From contig OZ007518.1 of the NCBI GenBank assembly GCA_963931865.1, forward strand, positions 8,112,361 through 8,176,360: a stretch of 64,000 bases of DNA, read 5' to 3'. This DNA comes from Axinella damicornis. Its lineage: Eukaryota; Porifera; Demospongiae; Axinellida; Axinellidae. Positions 24,498-33,400 of this stretch are shown here, one piece after another (positions within the stretch are counted from its first letter, which is position 1; the number at the start of each line of letters is the position of its first letter). Position numbers and translations under genes: made by a program. Under the pieces are notes generated by a model. The model did not search any database, was not told the DNA's origin, and saw only the letters and a list, made by a program, of their open reading frames with translations.

Positions 24498-27400
24498 TCA
24501 TTATTATGCCAACTGCATAAAGAAAAATATGTATGTGATGCATAAAATTCATTCATTCACTCTTAAATGATCACATGAAGTTAGTTTCCCAATGTAATCA
24601 CGATATTGCCAACCATAATTCGCTTTCTAGGCCATGACAGCCCTTAGACTATGTCAAATCCTAAGCAGCTAATTACATTTCAAAGACATGATTGTACGAC
24701 TATACATCAGTGTTGTAGTAATTGAATTACTATAGTAATTAATTACGTAATGATTATAGGTTTTCAGATACAGTAATTGTAATGGTAGCTCTCACCTGTA
24801 GCAGTGGCTTCAATCTGTAATTCTATGATAAACACCGAGATCTTTGATGCTTAATTATTACAGATTACTTCCATGAAGCTATTACGTAGAAGCTGATTGA
24901 ACATTTATAGCTACACTGTTCTGTGTAAGAATTCCTGGGGTTATAATGTTAATGTGAACATGCGACTCTTCTAAGATCCTAAAATCTACTTTAAAATCTC
25001 TTCCCTGATGTAACTGAAAAGTAATTAATGAGCACATCCAGTAATCGTAATCATTACTTCTAAGAATGTGTGTAATTGTAATGGATAGTAATTGGGATTT
25101 TAGCCATAATAATCGTCTGAAGTCAATTACTACAACACTGCTATACATGTAGCATCACATGCCAATAAGGTTGGGTCCATGGAATTTGCCAGCAGTACAA
25201 ACTATGTTGTGCATACAATAATATTAGTTTGAATGATCTCAGTTTGATGAACCTTTGTGTGCATATGCATGCACTGTTACCTTTATTTTAGGGAACTGAC
25301 CTCATCAAAGCGCTTGGCTTCAATTGACCAAAGATGCTATCCAGATGTTTGTTGGTACTGTTCTAATCTCTGTGAGTGTTGCATGCAGCCTATTCTGAAG
25401 CAATTGGCCAAAGAACAAAACTTTTGTAGCCTACATTGCAAAAACCTATGCACGCAACAGGATACTACCAAATTGCCAGTGATTGCAGGATATGTGCACA
25501 GATCGATTACAGTTCCAGGTGATAAGATTGGTACATTGCCAAGTTATGCTATTGCACACATCATGAAAGCATTTGATACGACAGAAGGGGAAAATAAGGT
25601 CATTCAAGTCAGCCTCTGCATTGGTAATGGGTTTGATGAGATTCCCCTCAACAAAATGTTTGTGCTTTATCACCAACGTACACTTACAAAACAGCTTCTC
25701 TCTGAGTTCTTTATTTCAGCAAATTATGAATTAATACCGTTTCAGAGCAACACCGAAATGGATGAAATAATCAGAGATAATCACATCAAGCTAGTTCTAA
25801 AGCCATTACTAAGTAGATTTGGGTTCTCAAATGTCTATCAATTTGCTGCTCATACTCTTAAAAGCTTATCAGCACATATTATTAATCTGCTACCAGACAC
25901 TGGAATCAGGGTACACATTCAACATATACTGTTTGCAATTGGTGCAACTCTGCAAACAACATCAGCAGTGCCACAGACAGATGGCCATAGAGTACTCTTG
26001 CACTGGACAATAAGTCAACATGAAGAACAAAGAAGTTCAACCTATTTTCTTATGGCTGCAACAGACCATCTCTATTTACTGTTCATTGAATGCATTCAAG
26101 CAATCCAGCTGCAGATTGTGGATGGTGTCACTGTTTTACCTGATGATGAAGTGAAAGCTGGGTTGAAATGTACTAACTTCCTATCACCTGGCAGGAAGCA
26201 TTATACCACACTCTCCCAAGTCCAGGATGACTTAATGGAGGCAGTATGCAACACAGAGATATTAGAAAGGAGAGGATTGAGCAGCATTCTCCCTCTTTTC
26301 CATCGTATCCAGTATGACAGGTAAGGCAGGTTGTAATAAATCTGTAGTTTGCATATGTTATTTAAAATTGCACAAAACAGACTCAGATCCACATGCACTG
26401 TATAGACATAAAACCTGGAAACAAGGAAGTCCTGAAATCGAAACTCAACCATCACACTAGCAGTGCTTTGATTCCACAATTCTATCAGTACAGCTACAAT
26501 GTAGCAGTGTTGTTTTGGTATGGTTGTAGCTAGTTTTTGGATTCTGTAGAATGAATTTTTTTTTTTAGTGTGAGAAGTCAGCAAGAGAGCAATCACATAG
26601 CTAATTAATGTGAGCTAGTCTTTAACTAAGACCCTGCTCCATTTTTGTGAACAAAATAATATGAAGTCACTTTTAATAATAGTATTCTGCTAGTACAGGG
26701 TGCATCTACTGTCTGCAGTTATACGGTCGTCTTTGCTTCACACGCAGGTCATCCAACATCCCATATGACATAAATTGCGGAAAAGCAGATTGCTATTGCA
26801 AATACACTTGTCATGGTTGCATGTCATTGACAAAGATGTGTGTGTGTGAGGAACTGAAGCGGGATTCTCAAAAGGAGAAGGAAATCAGCAATGACCTCAA
26901 AAATTTAGGACTTCTGGTTTCAAGAGCCATCTACAAGAACGGTGCAATTTTTACAGTGCACTTGTGTATTGGGAATGGTTCAAGCAGATTTTCGTTGGAT
27001 GAACCTCTTATTCTTTATCATAAACGTCCACTTAATCGTAAGGATAAACAGGTGTTTGCAGAATTCAACAGTACCGATATCCCAGCAGAGTACCTCAGTG
27101 ATATCAGGGAAATATTAATTGGTACACCAAGTCCCTCTGAAATCTCAACTCCGGTGAGTATCACTAAAGTAGCAAAGAAAAAGTGTCAGGGAGAGTTCCT
27201 CTCCCTTCTACCTGAAGAGTTTCAGACAAAGAAGCCAAGGAGATGTCTACCCAGTAAGTGTTTAAAGTTGCCAGATGGTCACCATGTTCTGTTTCACTTT
27301 GGAAAGAGAAGAAGCAGTGCCACAGTCACAACATGTATCGTAGCTGCAAGGTATACAGAAGATTGTGCCCTCAGTAATACTCCATTTTATATGATCATGC

Positions 27401-30400
27401 TACATTTTAATCAGGAATTCAATGTACTTGCTGCTGATGGATTCTACTTTGAAGTTGCTTCCACTTTTCAAACAAAAGACTGCCTCAATCCCACAATTCC
27501 TTTTTACCATCATTTATTCACCAATTCAGAAGCCCACGAAATTATACAGTATGATCTGCCTGAGAAGATGGAGGAAAATGGTGTGTGTTCCCTTTCAACG
27601 TTGCTACACAGGGCTAACCAAATCAGGTACATGCACTTGTTATCACAATCATAGTAATTAGTGGTAAATTACTGGGACCTATTTTGTCTTTATAGCTTGT
27701 GTTCAGAAGCACAAATGTCACTCTACTGTGCTGAGAAAACCGCACTGAATGAGGATGGAAGGTGAACCTTAATCTGTAGCTGTAATGGTCTTGTGTTGTC
27801 CTAGTGCCACTGCACTGCTATTAATTTGAATATCTTCTATAGTTCACCATACAGGTCTTCACCAACCTTTGGAATTACTGCAAGCAAGATACTCTTTTCA
27901 GAGGAAACCAAGTGTCCACAAGGAATAGAAAGATGCTGGTATTGCCAAGATTGCTGTCAGTGTTGTTTCAAACCTGTTTCGTATAATGCAGTGTACTGCA
28001 GTGAGGCATGCTACAAATCCCTTTCTATGGCTACGGAACATGCTGGAATGATCATGGTAAACATACCACAGGACAGGATAAAAGTTAAAGGCAAAAAAAA
28101 GTCTGAGAGCAGTGGGGGCCATCGGAAAGTTTTATTCCAAGTAGCTGAAATTGAAAGACTTTCGGACTCTAACCCTGATCAGGTCAGGATTTGTGACATC
28201 CTATGGTGTGTTGGTGAGTATGACACACCATATATACTATTTCATCAGTGGGATCCTGAACAGCAGCATTTTGCAGACTTCTTCATATCAGAAACCTACG
28301 AACCCCTGGAGCCTGTTTGGAAATTTGAATTTTCACCTCTGCCGTTAATAAACAAGCTAAAAGAATCTGGCTACATTAGAAACTTAATGATGGCAGCCAT
28401 CGCATTGTGCAGAGAAAAACAACCATGTTTTATGCGAAGTGGGTGTGATCTAATTTCTACCAAAGTATTACTGCCATTTCCAGATCTGTTAGATCTTGGA
28501 ATTAAGTTACCTATTGAAGAGAAAATATGTTTACCAAAAGGTTTCAAGGCTCACAGTCCTGATAGCAGTGAAAAGTGTCTTTGTTTTCCAAATGATCACC
28601 AGTTACTCTTTCACAATTACTGTAAGAGGGAAAAGGGGGGTCAAGTAATACTAACCTTCCTTATCACTGACCCAAATGAAACACTTTACTTCATAGTTCT
28701 CGATTACATACCTCTGCATTGCTCCTTTTGTGCAAGCTGCTATTATGTTACTCATGACAACAAGAGTTTAACAGTTGTAAGGACTTACATTGGAAATCGT
28801 AGAGGTGGAGAAAATCCAAGAGCTATGAAAATTGCCCAGTCAGAACTTAAAATATTTCCTAACATCATCAGAGAACGTGGATGGCCAAGTCTTCATGCAC
28901 TTCTAACAAGGATTAAGCTGTTAAGGTGAGCTAGACTCCATATAGTAGATATGCAACTCTACACAATAATATCACAGAGCATATAAAATTATAATAAGGA
29001 TAGAGCGGACATGCAATAATATTATATGAAAATATCTCTCAGAGACGGTCAATGTATAAGCCTTGGTAACAACATCCCATTCAACTTTAACTTTGAGTGC
29101 TTTAATGACCAAGAAGACTCCCTGTGTCATGAAAAAGCACCGTGAAATTACTGATCGAACCGCCAAGTCACCAAACCACAAAAATTTCCTCCTCCTCCTC
29201 CTCCTCCTCCTCCTCCTCCTCCTCCTCCTCCTCCTCCTCCTCCTCTTCCTCCTCCTCCTCCTCCTCCTCCTTCTCTTTCCGTTCTTCCTTCAGATGGGCT
29301 AGTTCAAAATTGCATGACTCTCTCACAACACTTTCAGCAGCATTTTACACTGAGCAGTGCACGACCCTATCGCTTCTTCACTAAATATCGGCCCAGCAGG
29401 GCTGTAGGGGGGGGGGGGGGGGGGGGGGCATGCATATCCATGGTGGGGCATATAATGCTGTCAAGTAGCTATGCTGCTAAAAAGAACGGAGTCAAAACAT
29501 TAAAAGTGTATGGAAATGTAGGGATAGCAGAACAGCAAAAGTAGGTAGCTATGGATGATAGGCATAAAGCAGTTCAGTATACCGGTACAACCCACTACCT
29601 TTTTCACCATATACATGACTGTAATTGTGGAAGATATGAAGGGTGGGTTGTATAAGTTATATTTATACTACCAGACACATTAGCCCAGATTTCCACCCAC
29701 ACTGCACGAGCATAAGCCTCACTTCCCGCTCGACAATCAAATTTCAGATAGCACATAAATTGCCCTCTCCAATGTGTGACCACCATGTTTCACCTTAAAT
29801 ATAAATTTCTTTTAGGCCCCTAAGGTAGCTAATTGTATTTCTCCATTCATACATGCAGGACAATTCCAAGTGATGCATGCACAAGGATACTTTCATTATC
29901 ACATTCCAAGTGTCTGAGAAGTGACTGTCCATACTGCAAAGACTTCAGTGATGTAAATATAGCTGTGGCTTCAGACACACTGGCACATGAGGACACTCTT
30001 AGTCATGTTGAATGCAATTGCTTATCACAATGTCATGGTGATCCAGAATCACAAACGCACGTATTCAAAGGTGGCAAGCTAAATGATACAGGTTCTCCTA
30101 CTCTGATTCTGCACATTGTCACTACAATGAAGCAATCTCATCATCAGTCAAGCGAGCTGAAAGATGTAACTGCATCGATTTTACTGTGTCTAGGTGATGG
30201 AAGTGATGGATACCCTCTAGGAGAGCTGTTAGTTCTTTGTACGTTTGATGTTATTTCAGGGAAACCCCATGTGATAGCTGACTACTTCTTGACAGATGCA
30301 ATGGAATTGCAAAGACCTCTATGGTACCAAGAAAAATTAGATGAGCAGGCGCCAGCACTGCAACTCATCAGCAACTTGAACCTGAAGGAAACAATAGACA

Positions 30401-33400
30401 GATCACTCAAACAAGCTGGTGTTTCAGAGCTTAACCACTTGATTCAATCAGCAGTTGCCCCAGATGGACATGTGAATCTGCTGCCACATACTTTCCAGGT
30501 ATCCAAACGGCCAATAGAAAATACACGCGATTTCATTAAGTTCCCGGAAGGTCACATGCCACTACTACACTATACAGAATTTGATGGTCATATTGAAACG
30601 ACATACTTCCTGTGTATTGATTCAAGAAACCAACTTTATCTTATTGTGATAGAATACGCAAGTTCTACAAAATGTCAGCTACAACTGTCCGATGGGATTT
30701 TCGTTAATCTTGATCTGACTGTTTCCTCTTTCATAAACAAGGATTCCAGGCACAAGTGGTCCATTCAACATGCCAATAAAGTTGCAAGTGATGTCATTCC
30801 AAAAATTCTAAAAAACCAAAGCTGCAGAAATATCCAAGGTCTCTCAAAGTTTGGGAAGTCTCAGAGGTACATAAACTAGACTTACAATAACATTCAGCAG
30901 GCATGAGTACAATGATTAGTTCATCAGTGGGGTGAGTCAGACCAATGTTACAGTAGCTATCCTGTATTGAATCATTGTTCTGGTATGCTTTACAATTTAA
31001 CCTTGCCAATAAAGGCATAATTATACAGGTGTCTCACATAGCTACCTAAGTTGCATAACTTGTATCCATTGGCTTTAAATGCACTCTTGGGACCTTCACG
31101 GTATACGCTAGGCATGCTTATCCGTAAATGCCTGCCTCTCCACAACTATAGTACAGGTAGCTAATTGGCATATCAACAAAAACCCTCAGAGTTTACATGT
31201 ATCAGTCTGTGGGGAAAGAAGCAAATACAACGTAGACTGCTTACTCTGAAACAGGAATGGTAATTGTCATGGCACATCAACTCATTAACATGTAGGCTTG
31301 TCAACAGAATGATGTCTGTATACATGACATACAAGTACCAGCACACATAGTATATGTATGCCAGCACTTCACATCTTTTGTGTTGGCTGCTGATTTTCTC
31401 TGTCTGTCTATCCATATCAGACTCCAACTATACCATGTATAGCTACAATTACCTGTGGAGGACAGGATAGCCATTTTCCAGAACACGCAGCAGTACAAAT
31501 AAATAAGTGCTTGCCCCTATTATTGACCTACAATAATTATTGACACATGTGAAATAATTGTTCCTCTAATTATACAACAGAAACGTGCAAAGATCGATAT
31601 TAATTTTTGTACATGCAGGACATCCAGCTTTGACAAGATGTCTGTTGATCTGAAATGTCGACCTCCATGCTGGTACTGTGAAGCACTCTGCCAACAATGT
31701 ATGAAGGCACCTGTGGATAAAGATTTGGAGATCTACTGCAGTAAAGACTGCAAGAACCTCACACTACTCTATTCCTACCCTCCTGTGTTCTATATTGTTG
31801 CTCAAGCTAACAGAGCAACAGTTGCTATTGAACTTCCAAATAACTTCGTCATCAGTAATTTTGGATTTCATTCTGGCTATTGCCTCATTCAAATTCCCCA
31901 AAACCACCAGTGCCTGCTGCATGTGAATGGATCAAATGGAAGAACATTTATACTTGTTGCTGCACCATCCCAGACAGAGGAACTTTATGTGATTACCATC
32001 ACACTCTTGCAAGCTGGACAAGGAGCTGAAACCCAAGAAAAAGACACAGATACATATGTGCAGAAACAAACGTTTGAAGCGATATCAGTAACTAGGCAAA
32101 TAGACAAACTTGAAGTAGGAGAATGCCTTATTAAGCCACATCACATTGATATTTCCACAAAAGAAGAGCTGCAGTATGAACTAAATGAACACTTACTTGA
32201 AGAGGTTTACAGAAGAGGTTTTGAGAGTCTGGAATCTTTATTACAGTGGGCTAAGCAAAGAAGGTATTGTTGACTGCATGTTCTACCTCAGCTCTCATTA
32301 TTACCTTTAGGTTGTCAAACTAAGGCCTGTACTATAACTGACATGTATAACTAAAACTATAGTTAAACCTATATGAACTGTCAAACTGTGTTATATGTTC
32401 TGCTATACCCTTGCAGGGAGAACTTACCTGCCCCTTCACCAGATACATGGTGCTGCATAGATGGATGCCAGTACTGTAGGTATATGTGTCCTTGTTGTAT
32501 GAGATTAGCTCTCAACAAAGTAGAAATCTCACAGGCACTTAAGTGCTGCTGGCATTGTCAGAATACCCTGAGGGATGAACGTTTGCCGACTTCTAGTGTA
32601 TACAACTACAATCATCACAAGAAAATTCAAGGTCTGATTGCCAAAGGTAAACTCCCAGAATCCACTGTACTTAAGGGGTGGATAAAGTGGTCTCCAGACA
32701 TCTTACAACCTACGCAATATGAGCACACCCTTCCCACGACAGTTCAGTACCTGCCAGTCATGCAAGTGGTGGCAGTTGAGAGACTTGAGAGTATTGGTCG
32801 AAATGCCAAGAATAGCATTATAAGTGCTGAAGTGTACGCAAAGGTGTCTGATGATGAAACTCTAATGCTGGAGGCCTACATGTGGAGTATAATACAGTTT
32901 AGTGATTTTCAGCAGTACTCAACTGAATGTGTTTTTGATAGGAGCCTGAATCAGCTGCAGCTTATTCCAAGTACAAATCCACTCCAGTCATCTTCACAAT
33001 GTACTGACTCTGAGGCATATTCACTACAAGGAGACAAAATAACTAAAGAAGTCTTTGAAAAGGTAGTTAAACCTGCATTATTACAGCAGGGATACTTGGC
33101 CATGCGAGAACTGTTTGATTCTTCAATACCAGATGGTCCAATACGCTTACTAAGAAGCTCGCTGCCTGACTATTTCAGCTTCCTACCTGAGCATTTTGTT
33201 ATTTCTAGACCTACAGAGGTACTTGTAAAATCACCCCTTGAAAACATCCAGCTCCCAGAACACTACCACATAGTTCTCCATATGACAGACGTAAGCTTCT
33301 CTTGTACTGGTGCATGTGATTCACAGATTACCTACTTCCTTGTGATAAAGATCGAAAAGGGTGATGTTACATTCTTCCTGACATTCATCGACTACAGGAA

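Noticed and set aside
24275..24570. His-Thr and Cys-Val repeat frames
   Set aside because: These are translations of the GT dinucleotide array in intron 10.
29063..29384. Leucine- and serine-run proteins
   Set aside because: These are readings of a CTC microsatellite in intron 13.
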